From positions 3,988,001-4,052,000 of the forward strand of contig NZ_CP018319.1 in the NCBI RefSeq assembly GCF_001952935.1: DNA of 64,000 nucleotides, in the 5' to 3' direction. Origin of the DNA: Pseudomonas frederiksbergensis. GTDB taxonomy: Bacteria > Pseudomonadota > Gammaproteobacteria > Pseudomonadales > Pseudomonadaceae. This document shows, in pieces, positions 54,316 through 62,737 of the stretch (position 1 is its first letter; every line of letters starts with the position of its first letter). A program made the translations under genes and the position numbers. The notes under the pieces were generated by a model that was given only the letters and a program-made list of their open reading frames with translations, made no database searches and was not told the DNA's origin.

Positions 54316-55050
54316 CTACCCTCCATGGCAGCAACTGGCCGAAGCCTTGTCATCATACTGATCATGAAGCCGCACCCATTCCATGATTTCCTCTTCGTTG
54401 CGGCCCTTGGGCGTGAGGTCGAGGTAGTTGTAGGCGCCGACCAGTAGGTCCAGACCGCGGGCATAAGTGGAATAAGTGTGGAAAATCTCCCCCGCTTCAT
54501 TGCGATAAAACACGCTAAGGCCGGGAAGTTCTTCTTCGGCGCCGTCGGAGTTTTCGTAGTTGTAGGTGGCTTTGCCGGCGGTGACGTCTTCGGCTCGGGC
54601 GGAGACGCCAAAGTCGTAGTTGAAATCGCAGCCTTCTGACGACACCCAATCGAATTTCCAGCCCATGCGTCGTTTGAAGGCTTGGAATTCGGCGAACGGT
54701 GCGTGGGAAACCGCCACCACGGCGACGTCATGATGGGCCAGGTGTTGGTTGGCGCCGTCAATGTGATCGGACAGGAATGAGCAGCCGGAGCAGCCTTCTT
54801 CCCAGCCTTTGCCAAACATGAAGTGGTAGATGATCAACTGGCTACGACCGCCGAACAGGTCCGCCAGTTTCAGTTCGCCGTTCGGGCCCTGGAAATGGTA
54901 GTCCTTGTCGATTTTCACCCAAGGCAGGGCGCGGCGTTTGGCGCTGAGTTTGTCTCGCTCTTTGGTGAAGGCTTTTTCGTGGGCCAGGTGTTGCTTGCGG
55001 GCGACGAGCCATTCTTCTCGGGAGACGACGGGATGATTCTGAATGTTCAT
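54316..55050 (-). CDS. DUF899 family thioredoxin-like protein
   Basis: 244 residues. Family landmarks are VSREEWLVARKQHLAHEKAFTK, LPWVKIDKDYHFQGPNGE, YHFMFGKGWEEGCSGCSFLSDHIDGA (CxxC of the thioredoxin-like site) and DLTPKGRNE near the end. It ends with the unusual CCHGG. Cytoplasmic. Function unknown. It is divergent to the small regulator at 55228. Confidence 0.85.
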   Translation of the reverse strand: MNIQNHPVVSREEWLVARKQHLAHEKAFTKERDKLSAKRRALPWVKIDKDYHFQGPNGELKLADLFGGRSQLIIYHFMFGKGWEEGCSGCSFLSDHIDGANQHLAHHDVAVVAVSHAPFAEFQAFKRRMGWKFDWVSSEGCDFNYDFGVSARAEDVTAGKATYNYENSDGAEEELPGLSVFYRNEAGEIFHTYSTYARGLDLLVGAYNYLDLTPKGRNEEEIMEWVRLHDQYDDKASASCCHGG

Positions 55051-55122
55051 TGGGATTCTCCTGCGGGATGCTGGGAGGGGACTTACACAGCCTAGTCGTT
55101 TGGCCTACGCCCAATTCGACAT

Positions 55123-55135
55123 ACCGCCGGTCGGT
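55123..55135. promoter_or_regulatory. Short dyad in the divergent DUF899/regulator region
   Basis: ACCG-N5-CGGT (ACCGCCGGTCGGT), the kind of dyad bound by dimeric repressors. Only suggestive. Confidence 0.25.
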
Positions 55136-55227
55136 GCTGTTCAAAACCTCGGCTGAACGGCTACGAACCGCGCCGGTCACAACCTATGAAGGCCATCTCA
55201 CTTGCGGGCACCGGAGGTTGAATCAGG

Positions 55228-55620
55228 ATGACGACTTATAACTGGGATTTGATTGAACGCTTGCTGCATGAGGTGCAGAACGGCGCTGGCCACACTTTCA
55301 CCCCTCGGCCTTACGCTGAGCAGTATGCGGCGGAGAAAGCGTCGAAAGGTGAGCCGTTTGAGAACCTGGATCACCTGAAAACGGTAGCGGGCGAGTACGA
55401 AAAATTACTGCTGCTGCGAGGTTATATCGAGCCACGGCCAGAAGATCAGGGTGGCAATGGCGAGAACTACATTTTGACGCCTCGGGGCTCGAGTTTGTTG
55501 AGCCTGATCGACAGCAGTATTCCGGGGAATGACCATCCGCGGCAGGTGTTGGATGAGCAGGAAGATGCACTGGATGAGGTGAGGTTTGATCAGATCGCGT
55601 CGAGGGCGCAGATTGCCTGA
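55228..55620 (+). CDS. DUF2513-like small protein, possible transcription regulator
   Basis: 130 residues. The beginning TTYNWDLIERLLHEVQNGAG resembles the winged-helix start of DUF2513-type proteins, and NLDHLKTVAGEYEKLLLLRGYIE plus NYILTPRGSSLLSLIDSS fit its recognition helix and wing. This may be a repressor for the divergent DUF899 gene. An acidic tail follows (DEQEDALDEVRF). Assignment is from resemblance only. Confidence 0.55.
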   Translation: MTTYNWDLIERLLHEVQNGAGHTFTPRPYAEQYAAEKASKGEPFENLDHLKTVAGEYEKLLLLRGYIEPRPEDQGGNGENYILTPRGSSLLSLIDSSIPGNDHPRQVLDEQEDALDEVRFDQIASRAQIA

Positions 55621-55638
55621 CGATTACCCCAGAACTCC

Positions 55639-55727
55639 TGTGGGTGTGAGCCTGCTCGCGATTGCGGTACATCAGTAACATCATTGTTTACTGATACACC
55701 GCAATCGCGAGCAGGCTCACTCCCACA
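55639..55727. repeat. REP pair, family B with matched changes in both arms
   Basis: TGTGGGTGTGAGCCTGCTCG and the complement with GGCTCAC. The change from GAGCGAGCC to GTGTGAGCC is mirrored on the other arm, so base pairing is kept. Between the convergent regulator and the DUF6279 gene. Confidence 0.9.
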
Positions 55728-55744
55728 GGGGATTTGCGTTGCGC

Positions 55745-56614
55745 TTAGCTCTGTTGTGCTGCTTTCAGGCACTTCAAATCGTTGAAGTCCTTGCGCACAC
55801 CTTCTATTTTCTTCAGCAGCCGCTGGCGCTGTTCCGGTGTGCTGTCGGCCATCAAGTCCACAAATAATGCCCGGGCCTGGGCTTCGGTGCTGGCGAAGGC
55901 CTGGCGATAAGCGGGCGTCCACAAACTCTCGCGATTGACCAGAAGCGTCTCGATTCGCTGTGGGAATTCTGGACTCTGGCGCTGCGCAACCGCCGCACTG
56001 AACTGCTTCTGCCAATGGCCGCGGTTGGCGATCCATTGCGTATTCTGGTCACCCAAGGCGTTTGACCACGCGACAACACGCCGCTGCTGGGTTGCGCTGA
56101 GCGGGCCGAGCCAGTCGTTCAGGCGTTTTTCCATGCGCTGGCTGCGGGCCTTGATCTGTTGGTCGAGAGACGGCTTGAGGTATTGCTCCTGGCGTTTACG
56201 CTGGTCCTTGGCGAAGGCCTCGTTCATTTCCGCGACTTGCTGGTCATTCAGCCCCTGCAACAGCTCAATGGCCGACGGGGTGATTTCCCGGGCGGTCTGG
56301 GCGATGGCGGCTTTGGCTTCCTGGGTGCGGGTTTGCAGTGCGGCTTCGGTGACCTGGTTGGTTTCTACCATCACTTGCAAGCGATCCAGCCAGTCGAGGT
56401 AGCCCGGCAATTGCGTGGTGCAGTGCCAGCTCAGGTGCTCTTTGAGGCGCTCATTAAACCAGTCTTTTTGCTCCCCGTTCATGTCCAGGTAGTCGCTGAG
56501 CGTCCACGGAATGATCACGTCGAGGTTGCGATAGGCCAGGCCCACGCGGCTGCACGCACCGAGGGCGAGACTGAGGGTGATAACGACGGCGAGACACTTC
56601 AACCAGCGCGACAT
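55745..56614 (-). CDS. DUF6279 family lipoprotein
   Basis: 289 residues. A lipobox LALGACS after a signal helix (LAVVITLSLALG) predicts lipidation at Cys; the +2 residue is Ser, compatible with outer-membrane sorting. The mature part is helical with repeats (LQTRTQEAKAAIAQTAREIT and RKRQEQYLKPSLDQQIKARSQR). The WTLSDYLDMNGEQKDWFNERL segment near the start is family-specific. Function unknown. Confidence 0.82.
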   Translation of the reverse strand: MSRWLKCLAVVITLSLALGACSRVGLAYRNLDVIIPWTLSDYLDMNGEQKDWFNERLKEHLSWHCTTQLPGYLDWLDRLQVMVETNQVTEAALQTRTQEAKAAIAQTAREITPSAIELLQGLNDQQVAEMNEAFAKDQRKRQEQYLKPSLDQQIKARSQRMEKRLNDWLGPLSATQQRRVVAWSNALGDQNTQWIANRGHWQKQFSAAVAQRQSPEFPQRIETLLVNRESLWTPAYRQAFASTEAQARALFVDLMADSTPEQRQRLLKKIEGVRKDFNDLKCLKAAQQS

Positions 56615-56694
56615 GGGCGAATCCTTTGCGAAGTCCTGGCTTTTTTAATGGGCTTTTCTATGTGAACGCAGGATAAGCCTCGCAGTTCAGCTGA

Positions 56695-57411
56695 TCAGTA
56701 AAAGGCGCGTTCGGCCTTGAGGGTGACCAACCCGTCGCATTGGCTGTTGTGCCCGGAATAGGCGGAGCAACTGCTGCCGCTCAAGTTGGAGTCACTGTAG
56801 ATCAGGTCCAGATCGACGCCCATGAACGGGCGGGAAAGTTGCACTGACCAGTCGGTGAAACTGCCTACATACCCACCGTCGACGGACACCGGCGTGTTGA
56901 GCTGGTGGGTGGTGTATTTCATGCTGATCCCGATGCCAAATGGCTGATTGCCACCGAGGTCGGCGAATACGGTGCTGTTCTGTTTGTCCGGGTCGTTGCT
57001 GAAGGCTGCGCCGAAACGGCTGCCCAGAAAGGTCAGGCCACCGAAAAGCTCTTGGCTGTCGAGGGTGTCCACTTTCGGATAGCTGTAACGGATCAGGCCG
57101 ACTTCGTACCCGAGGCTATTATCGAAAGGCTGTTTAAACCCCATGTAGGAGTCGACTTCAAGGTTGGCCCCTGGCGTTAAACCCATGCTGGGTGCCCATT
57201 GGCCCACGTAAAAACCGCTGTCATGACTCAGGTCGAGCCCTCCGTGGAACGAGCCGGTGCTGGAAGGTTTGACCAGCCCCTGGGCCATGCTTCGGCTGGG
57301 GGTGGTGCCAAGTTTGAGATCGAAGTCGCCCAGCTCACGCTGAAAGATTTGCGCATTGGCGACCGAACACGACAACAGGGTGCCGAGCAATAAATAGGAG
57401 GGTTTGAGCAT
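56695..57411 (-). CDS. TorF family putative outer-membrane porin
   Basis: 238 residues with a signal peptide (LLLGTLLSCSVANA) and alternating beta strands with aromatic girdles (GFYVGQWAPSMGL, YEVGLIRYSYPKVDTLDSQE, GLTFLGSRFGAAFSND). It ends with FY, fitting a barrel. It resembles the Gcw_chp/TorF family that may transport or signal at the outer membrane. It stands alone; AGGAG lies nine bases before the start. Confidence 0.75.
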   Translation of the reverse strand: MLKPSYLLLGTLLSCSVANAQIFQRELGDFDLKLGTTPSRSMAQGLVKPSSTGSFHGGLDLSHDSGFYVGQWAPSMGLTPGANLEVDSYMGFKQPFDNSLGYEVGLIRYSYPKVDTLDSQELFGGLTFLGSRFGAAFSNDPDKQNSTVFADLGGNQPFGIGISMKYTTHQLNTPVSVDGGYVGSFTDWSVQLSRPFMGVDLDLIYSDSNLSGSSCSAYSGHNSQCDGLVTLKAERAFY

Positions 57412-57572
57412 GCGTCACTCCATGACAGCGAGGTGCAGGCACTAAAAACCTACTGAAACGCGTGATCTAGACGTGTGCAAGCATACCGGCGAATGCTCGG
57501 CATCGAAGGCCGTTCGTCGATTTTTGAAATATTGGTTTGTTTGCGGGGGTGTTGCGAGGAGGGTTCCAGTCC

Positions 57573-57597
57573 AAGCGCTTCGAAGCTCAAAGCGCTT
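57573..57597. other. Inverted repeat AAGCGCTT-N9-AAGCGCTT
   Basis: Each arm is itself palindromic. No T tract follows on either strand. It lies 33 bases downstream of the small gene at 57631 and could stop or process its transcript. Confidence 0.3.
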
Positions 57598-57630
57598 AGG
57601 GACCAGGTGACGCGGCGGATCTTGGGGAAG

Positions 57631-57819
57631 TTACTTCTTGCCCAGGGTGATCTGCTTGGACGGGCCAAACGTCTGGCCGCTGACGCCTTTGGCAATTTGC
57701 TGGATCTCTCCGCCGGACTTGAGGAACGCAGCAATCTGGTTGTTGATCGATTCGCTGGTTTCAACGGCTGGAGCTGGCTTTGCTTTGCTGTTGGATGCTT
57801 TTACACGCATGGCGGCCAT
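57631..57819 (-). CDS. Conserved-looking 62-residue small protein
   Basis: 62 residues from the ATG at 57817-57819 (a second ATG at 57810 gives 59). A basic start (MRVKASNSKAKPAP) and the motif NNQIAAFLKSGGEIQQIAKGVSGQTFG end in KKK-free GKK. The pattern of a short helix, GGEI and a GVSG turn recurs in small DNA- or RNA-associated proteins, but I cannot name a family. AGG lies a few bases before. The upstream region is AT-rich. Confidence 0.5.
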   Translation of the reverse strand: MAAMRVKASNSKAKPAPAVETSESINNQIAAFLKSGGEIQQIAKGVSGQTFGPSKQITLGKK

Positions 57820-58170
57820 TAACCTATAGAAAATTAACTTGGCCAGGCATCGTACAGGAAATACTTGACAATTGCTTGGTAAATATCCTCCCGAAATGTA
57901 CGGGGCAGATGAAGAATTAATCACAAGTTATTGTTCTGAATAGGCCTATAAGCTGCTGTTTTAACTAAGAACGATCGTCAAAAATTACAGTTCTCGGCCT
58001 GGCGGACAGGGGCGAAAATCTCCAGGATGGCCTGACGAGCGGCCTGGCGCTTGCGGTAAAACCCAGGAAAATTGAGCCCTTCAGAGGATTTTCTCGCGCC
58101 ACCGGGCTGGCTAGCGAACGCGGCCCGCAAAACCGGGTAGAATGCCGCCCACGCAATGAGGGTATTGGAA
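57820..58170. other. AT-rich divergent intergenic region, no gene seen
   Basis: About 350 bases between the small gene and cvfB, with AT-rich parts (57860-57990) unlike the rest of the window. No coding frame with good codon use. TAGAAT at 58138-58143 lies at a plausible -10 distance from cvfB. A TTGACA at 57872 is not followed by a -10 at proper spacing. It must hold promoters for both genes. Confidence 0.4.
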
Positions 58171-59007
58171 ATGGCTTTAGTCGGGCGCTACAACAGTTTG
58201 CAAGTGGTTAAACACACTAACTTCGGTTTATATCTGGACGGTGGCGCGGATGGCGAAATCCTCCTGCCTAATCGTTATATTCCCAAAGATATTCCCAGCG
58301 AAGATGAAGACTGGCTCAACGTTTTTGTTTATCTGGACAGCGATGACAAACTCATCGCAACTACCGAAAAGCCGAAAGTTCAAGTCGGTGAATTCGCCAG
58401 TTTAAAAGTCGTTGAAGTCAACAGCATCGGTGTTTTCCTGGATTGGGGTTTGCCGAAGGATCTGTTGCTGCCGTACTCCGAAGAAAAACGTCAGATGACC
58501 GCCGGCGAGTATGTCGTGGTACACGTCTACCTCGACAAGCACACCCGCCGCATCACCGCGACGGCGCGTCTGGACCGCTACCTCGACAAGACTCCGGCCA
58601 ACTACACCCCTGGCCAGGAAGTTGATTTGCTGGTTGCCGAAGCCACCGATATGGGTTTCAAGGCGATCATCAACAACAAGCACTGGGGCCTGATCCACAA
58701 GAACGAAATCTTCAAGTTCATGCGCGCCGGTAAAGAAGAGAAGGGCTTTATCAAAGAAGTCCGTGCCGACGGCAAGATCAGCCTGAGCCTGCAACCGGTA
58801 GGCGAAGAAGCCGCCACCAGCCTGAACTCGAAGATTCTCGCCAAGTTGCGTGACAACAATGGCAGCCTGCCGGTCAGTGACAAGAGCGACCCGACGGTGA
58901 TCAGCAGTATGTTTGGCGTGAGCAAGGGCAACTTCAAAAAGGCCATTGGTGCGTTGTACAAGAACGGCCAGATCGTCATTCACGCCGATCGCATTGAGCT
59001 GAGCTGA
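58171..59007 (+). CDS. cvfB: CvfB-like S1 RNA-binding protein
   Basis: 278 residues from the ATG at 58171, with GAGGG eight bases before; an ATG at 58156 in the same frame is possible. Repeated S1-like units are VGRYNSLQVVKHTNFGLYLDGG, FASLKVVEVNSIGVFLDWGLPKDLLLP and VDLLVAEATDMGFKAIINNKHWGLIHKNEI. A C-terminal winged helix (VISSMFGVSKGNFKKAIGALYKNGQI) completes the family architecture. It binds RNA and affects virulence factor expression in staphylococci; its role in Pseudomonas is unknown. Confidence 0.88.
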   Translation: MALVGRYNSLQVVKHTNFGLYLDGGADGEILLPNRYIPKDIPSEDEDWLNVFVYLDSDDKLIATTEKPKVQVGEFASLKVVEVNSIGVFLDWGLPKDLLLPYSEEKRQMTAGEYVVVHVYLDKHTRRITATARLDRYLDKTPANYTPGQEVDLLVAEATDMGFKAIINNKHWGLIHKNEIFKFMRAGKEEKGFIKEVRADGKISLSLQPVGEEAATSLNSKILAKLRDNNGSLPVSDKSDPTVISSMFGVSKGNFKKAIGALYKNGQIVIHADRIELS

Positions 59008-59127
59008 CTGAGCCCTCGGCGTGCATTGAGCCACGCTCAACGCACAATGACGCCGGGAGAGATTTAAAGGTCTCTGGCAGACTCTTTTTTCTGTCCATCT
59101 GGTTAATAATCGACAGCCTGATTTTTC

Positions 59128-59171
59128 GCCCCGGCGCCGCTTGTTTCGCGAGCAAGCCGGGGCTTTGTTTT
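59128..59171 (+). terminator. Terminator-like hairpin with REP-like loop
   Basis: GCCCCGGC and GCCGGGGC form an 8-bp stem followed by TTTGTTTT; the loop contains TTTCGCGAGCAA, which is the core of the family A REP. It lies 120 bases after cvfB. Confidence 0.6.
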
Positions 59172-59215
59172 GACTGTCGAGTGACTGCCATGTCCTGTTT
59201 TGTCGAGAAAGTCCT

Positions 59216-60148
59216 GTGAGCGCCACCCGGCGCAGCGCCGATGGGTTCGCCCTGCAAGTGATGATTGGGTTGTGCCTGATCTGGGGTGTTCAGCAGGTGA
59301 TGATCAAGTGGGCGGCGCCAGACATCGCACCGGTCATGCAGGCCGCCGGGCGCTCGGGTATTTCCGCGTTGCTCGTAGGATTGTTGATCTGCTGGAAGGG
59401 CGGTTGGGATCAAGTGGGCAACACCTGGCGCGGTGGACTACTGGCTGGCGCGCTTTTTGGCCTGGAGTTCTTCTTCATTTCCGAAGGCCTGCAACTGACC
59501 ACGGCCGCGCATATGTCGGTGTTCCTTTACACCGCGCCGATCTTCACCGCATTGGGCGTTCATTGGCTGTTACCGAGTGAGCGTTTAAGGCCGGTCCAGT
59601 GGCTGGGGATTTTTCTCGCCTTCGTCGGGATCGCCATCGCCTTTGCCGGTGGGGTCTCGTGGGACAACCTCGATCACCGCATGTTGATGGGCGATGCGCT
59701 AGGCGTGCTGGCTGGCGCGTCATGGGGAGCAACCACGGTGGTGGTGCGCGCCTCTCGCCTGTCGGAAGCGCCGGTGACCCTGACACTGTTCTATCAATTG
59801 ATTGTCGGTTTCGTTGGCCTGTTGCTGATCGCGATCCTCAGCGGCCAGGTCACTCACGTCAGCCTGACCACCGTGGCGGTGGCCAGTGTGTTGTTTCAGG
59901 GATTGGTGGTGTCGTTCTTCAGTTACCTGACTTGGTTCTGGTTGTTGCGCCGTTATCTGGCGGCGAATCTGGCGGTGTTTTCGTTCATGACGCCGCTGTT
60001 CGGCGTCACGTTCGGCGTGGTGCTGCTGGGCGAAGAGCTGAGCGTCAACTTTGTTGTCGGCGCGGTGCTGGTGTTATTGGGCATCACCTTTGTCAGTGCT
60101 GAGCAGTGGGTGCGCCGTCGCTTGCGCAAAGCCCTTGGGCAGAGCTGA
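59216..60148 (+). CDS. DMT-family (EamA) transporter
   Basis: 310 residues from a GTG at 59216; no good Shine-Dalgarno is seen, so another start nearby is possible. Two EamA repeats: LQVMIGLCLIWGVQQVMIKWAAPDIAPVM at the beginning and LTWFWLLRRYLAANLAVFSFMTPLFGVTFG near the end. Ten helices. It runs into the convergent MFS gene with a 56-base overlap of the coding regions, so both are complete only on opposite strands. Confidence 0.86.
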   Translation: MSATRRSADGFALQVMIGLCLIWGVQQVMIKWAAPDIAPVMQAAGRSGISALLVGLLICWKGGWDQVGNTWRGGLLAGALFGLEFFFISEGLQLTTAAHMSVFLYTAPIFTALGVHWLLPSERLRPVQWLGIFLAFVGIAIAFAGGVSWDNLDHRMLMGDALGVLAGASWGATTVVVRASRLSEAPVTLTLFYQLIVGFVGLLLIAILSGQVTHVSLTTVAVASVLFQGLVVSFFSYLTWFWLLRRYLAANLAVFSFMTPLFGVTFGVVLLGEELSVNFVVGAVLVLLGITFVSAEQWVRRRLRKALGQS

Positions 60149-61274
60149 CCGGGCGCAGTAACAGACCGCCAGCGACAATCAATCCGCTACCGGCGAACAC
60201 CAGCGCGGGCTGCAGTCCACCGCTGAAGTGGCTGCTCAATGCGGCCAGCAACGGCCCGGCGAGTTGGCCCACGGCAAAGCATGCCGTCAGCAACCCGGCG
60301 TTGCGCTGGGTGGCGTGGGGCGCCAGTTCCCGGGAACGTTGCATCACCAGCTGCATGCAGGCCAGGAACGGCGTGCCGCAAAGGATCACGCCCAACGCCA
60401 GGCCTGGGCCGCTGCCCAACAAGCAGGCGAAGACCCCGGCGGCTTGCAGCCACAATGTCGCCATCAGCCAATAACGAGTGCCATGTGGGCGTTGTCGACG
60501 CAGACTTACCAGCACCACCCCGATGGCCGAAGCAAGACCAAAGCAAGGCCAGAACAAATCGGCCAGCCATTGGCCATGGAACTGCGCGTTGGCCATTTGC
60601 GAGAGGAAAGTGGCCGGAATGATGTAGCCCAAACCGTAAAGCCCATAGACCACGCCTAAACGGCCGATGCCATGATTGCCCGAGCCAGCGACGCTGGGAG
60701 CGGCGGTCACGGTTGTGGCCGGTCGCGGCAGGAACGGCAGAATCCCCAGCAGCATTGCCAGCCCTACGCCGGCATATACCAGCCACAAGGCTGCAGACGT
60801 CTGCCCCAGAAGGTTCGATCCCAAGGCCAGCAAACCCGTCAGAAAAATCCCCAAACCCGGTCCGGCAAATACCAGGGCGCCAAGCCGTGGGCGTCCGGCC
60901 GCCGCGGCCAGTGGCTGGCTCAACGCAGTGATCATCACCAGCACCCAGGCACTGGCCACCCCGGTGCCGAACCGCAGCACCAGATGGGACCAAAAGCCGT
61001 TGGCCCAGAACGAAGCCAACGTCAGCAATACACAGAGCCATAAACCGCCCAGCAACCGTCGACGCACTTGCTCGGGACGGCGAGAGAACATCGCGTCCAC
61101 TGCACCAATGAAATAGCCGAGGTAGTTGGCCGCGGCAATCAGACCGGCGGCGGTCAGGTCGATCTGACCTTCGCTGAGCAGGTGCGGCAACTGCGGCGTG
61201 AGGGCGAAACGCCCGATGCCCATGGCCATCATCAGGGCGATGAAACTGGCGAGCAAGCGAATCAGAGGAGGCAT
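60093..61274 (-). CDS. MFS transporter, YbfB/YjiJ family
   Basis: 393 residues, 12 helices. Characteristic LASFIALMMAMGIGRFALTPQLPHLL and IAAANYLGYFIGAVDAMFSRR of the YbfB/YjiJ branch. It is divergent to a LysR gene across 103 bases and convergent with the DMT gene, overlapping it by 56 bases. The LysR next door likely controls its expression. Substrate unknown. Confidence 0.87.
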   Translation of the reverse strand: MPPLIRLLASFIALMMAMGIGRFALTPQLPHLLSEGQIDLTAAGLIAAANYLGYFIGAVDAMFSRRPEQVRRRLLGGLWLCVLLTLASFWANGFWSHLVLRFGTGVASAWVLVMITALSQPLAAAAGRPRLGALVFAGPGLGIFLTGLLALGSNLLGQTSAALWLVYAGVGLAMLLGILPFLPRPATTVTAAPSVAGSGNHGIGRLGVVYGLYGLGYIIPATFLSQMANAQFHGQWLADLFWPCFGLASAIGVVLVSLRRQRPHGTRYWLMATLWLQAAGVFACLLGSGPGLALGVILCGTPFLACMQLVMQRSRELAPHATQRNAGLLTACFAVGQLAGPLLAALSSHFSGGLQPALVFAGSGLIVAGGLLLRPVSSAQGLCASDGAPTAQH

Positions 61275-61377
61275 GGTCTGAATTTCAGCTGAGGATTAAT
61301 GACCGTCAGGCTAGGACTGATTGACTTTCTTTTAAAATGAATAATAGTGAGTAACTTGTTCTGGTTTGGAGAAAGGT

Positions 61378-62271
61378 TTGGAATTCAGCCAATTGCGGAT
61401 TTTCCAGGCAGTAGCGGAGGAAGGTTCCATCACCCGCGCTGCCGAACGCCTGCACCGGGTGCCATCAAATCTGTCGACCCGGCTTAAACAGCTCGAAGAA
61501 CAACTCGGCGTAGAACTGTTCGTGCGTGAACGTCAGCGTTTGCAGTTGTCTCCTGCGGGAAAAGTCTTGCTGGACTACACCGCCAAGCTGTTCAATCTGC
61601 GCGACGAAGCTCAAGCGGCGGTGCAGGGTGGGCAGCCTGCCGGGGACTTCGTGCTCGGCACCATGTACAGCACGGCGGCGATTCATCTGCCAGGGTTGTT
61701 GGCGCGTTATCACCGCACTTACCCGGCGGTGAACCTGCAAGTGCAGTCCGGGCCAAGTGGCGAATTGCTTGAAGGTTTGCTCACCGGGCGTCTCGATGCG
61801 GCGCTGGTGGACGGTCCGCTGGAGCTGGCCGGGCTCGACGGCGTGCCGTTGTGCGACGAACGGCTGGTGCTGATCAGTGAGGCCGATCACCCACCGATCC
61901 TCAGCGCGCTGGATGTGGAAGGGCGGTCAGTGTTCACTTTTCGGCAGGGATGTTCCTACCGCATGCGCCTGGAAGCCTGGTTCTCCCATTACCACGCGGC
62001 CATGGGCCGGGCGATGGAAATCGAGTCTTATCCGGGGATGCTTGCCTGCGTGATCGCAGGCTCAGGCGTGGCGCTGATGTCGGTGTCGATGCTCGCCAGC
62101 CTGCCGGGCCGCGAAAGCGTGGCGGTGCATCCGTTGGTCGAGCCATTTGCCAGTGCCACCACGTGGCTGATGTGGCGCAAAGGCATGGTGGGGGCGAACT
62201 TGAATGCCTGGCTTGAACAGCAACAATTGGTCTATCCGTCTGCGCCGAGTCAGGCTCGGGAGATGGCTTGA
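61378..62271 (+). CDS. LysR-type regulator (PtrR-like)
   Basis: 297 residues from a TTG at 61378 with GGAG at six bases; the longer frame from 61366 adds four residues. The N-terminal domain begins MEFSQLRIFQAVAEEGSITRAAERLHRVPSN, typical of the PtrR/YneJ group. The effector domain has FVLGTMYSTAAIHLPGLL and GSGVALMSVSML. It is divergent to the YbfB-type MFS gene and probably regulates it; in E. coli a related protein responds to putrescine. Confidence 0.9.
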   Translation: MEFSQLRIFQAVAEEGSITRAAERLHRVPSNLSTRLKQLEEQLGVELFVRERQRLQLSPAGKVLLDYTAKLFNLRDEAQAAVQGGQPAGDFVLGTMYSTAAIHLPGLLARYHRTYPAVNLQVQSGPSGELLEGLLTGRLDAALVDGPLELAGLDGVPLCDERLVLISEADHPPILSALDVEGRSVFTFRQGCSYRMRLEAWFSHYHAAMGRAMEIESYPGMLACVIAGSGVALMSVSMLASLPGRESVAVHPLVEPFASATTWLMWRKGMVGANLNAWLEQQQLVYPSAPSQAREMA

Positions 62272-62410
62272 ACTATCGGTCAGGTATTTTGATCAATTCA
62301 GTAACAGATCATTGCGACTTTGGGCGAGCATTGCGTAGGACTTCGGACTATTATCAGTGCGAAGTGGCTACAGAATTTTGGTCACTCGGCACTACCCTGA
62401 AGGGGGCACC

Positions 62411-62539
62411 ATGAAAGAGAAAATCCAAAACTGGCTGCACGATCTGGGTGTTGCACTCGGTTTGATCGAACCACCTCTGCAACCTGTGCCTATTCGCACC
62501 GACGACGAACAACGCCGACGCCAGCAGCGCCGCCGGTAA
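62411..62539 (+). CDS. PA1414-family small protein / sRNA-linked locus
   Basis: 42 residues from the ATG at 62411, preceded by AGGGGG. The sequence begins MKEKIQNWLHDLGVALGLIE and ends in a very basic tail (RRRQQRRR), as in P. aeruginosa PA1414. That locus has been reported to give an oxygen-responsive regulatory RNA (SicX), so the transcript rather than the peptide may matter. No proper Anr box is seen upstream. An amphipathic helix followed by a basic tail could also bind RNA or membrane. Confidence 0.75.
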   Translation: MKEKIQNWLHDLGVALGLIEPPLQPVPIRTDDEQRRRQQRRR

Positions 62540-62552
62540 CTATCGGCCTGGT

Positions 62553-62684
62553 TGTGGCGAGGGAATTTATCCCCGTCGGGCTGCGAAACAGCCCCCAGAC
62601 CATCAACCGGGTTGAATCTAGTTTCCAGCGTCAGTCGATTTGCGACTGCTTCTCAGCCGGACGGGGATAAATCCCCTCGCCACA
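62553..62684. repeat. Family D REP pair
   Basis: TGTGGCGAGGGAATTTATCC and the complement GGATAAATCCCCTCGCCACA, with GGGCTGCGAAACAGCCCC inside. It lies downstream of the PA1414-like gene. Confidence 0.9.
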
Positions 62685-62737
62685 GGACGGCGTGTCCACT
62701 GGTTAATACTGATTAGCAACCGGCGACACACCCCGCA

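Noticed and set aside
57450-57764. A 104-codon minus-strand frame overlapping the 62-residue gene
   Set aside because: Its composition is Ser/Arg-rich and it occupies another frame of the small gene, which has the better sequence pattern; likely a shadow.
62289-62296. TTGATCAA upstream of the PA1414-like gene as an Anr/FNR site
   Set aside because: The FNR/Anr consensus needs TTGAT-N4-ATCAA; here the halves are fused with no four-base spacer.
62326-62340. A sigma-54 -24/-12 promoter before the PA1414-like gene
   Set aside because: The GG and GC elements are one base too close for the strict spacing of sigma-54 promoters.
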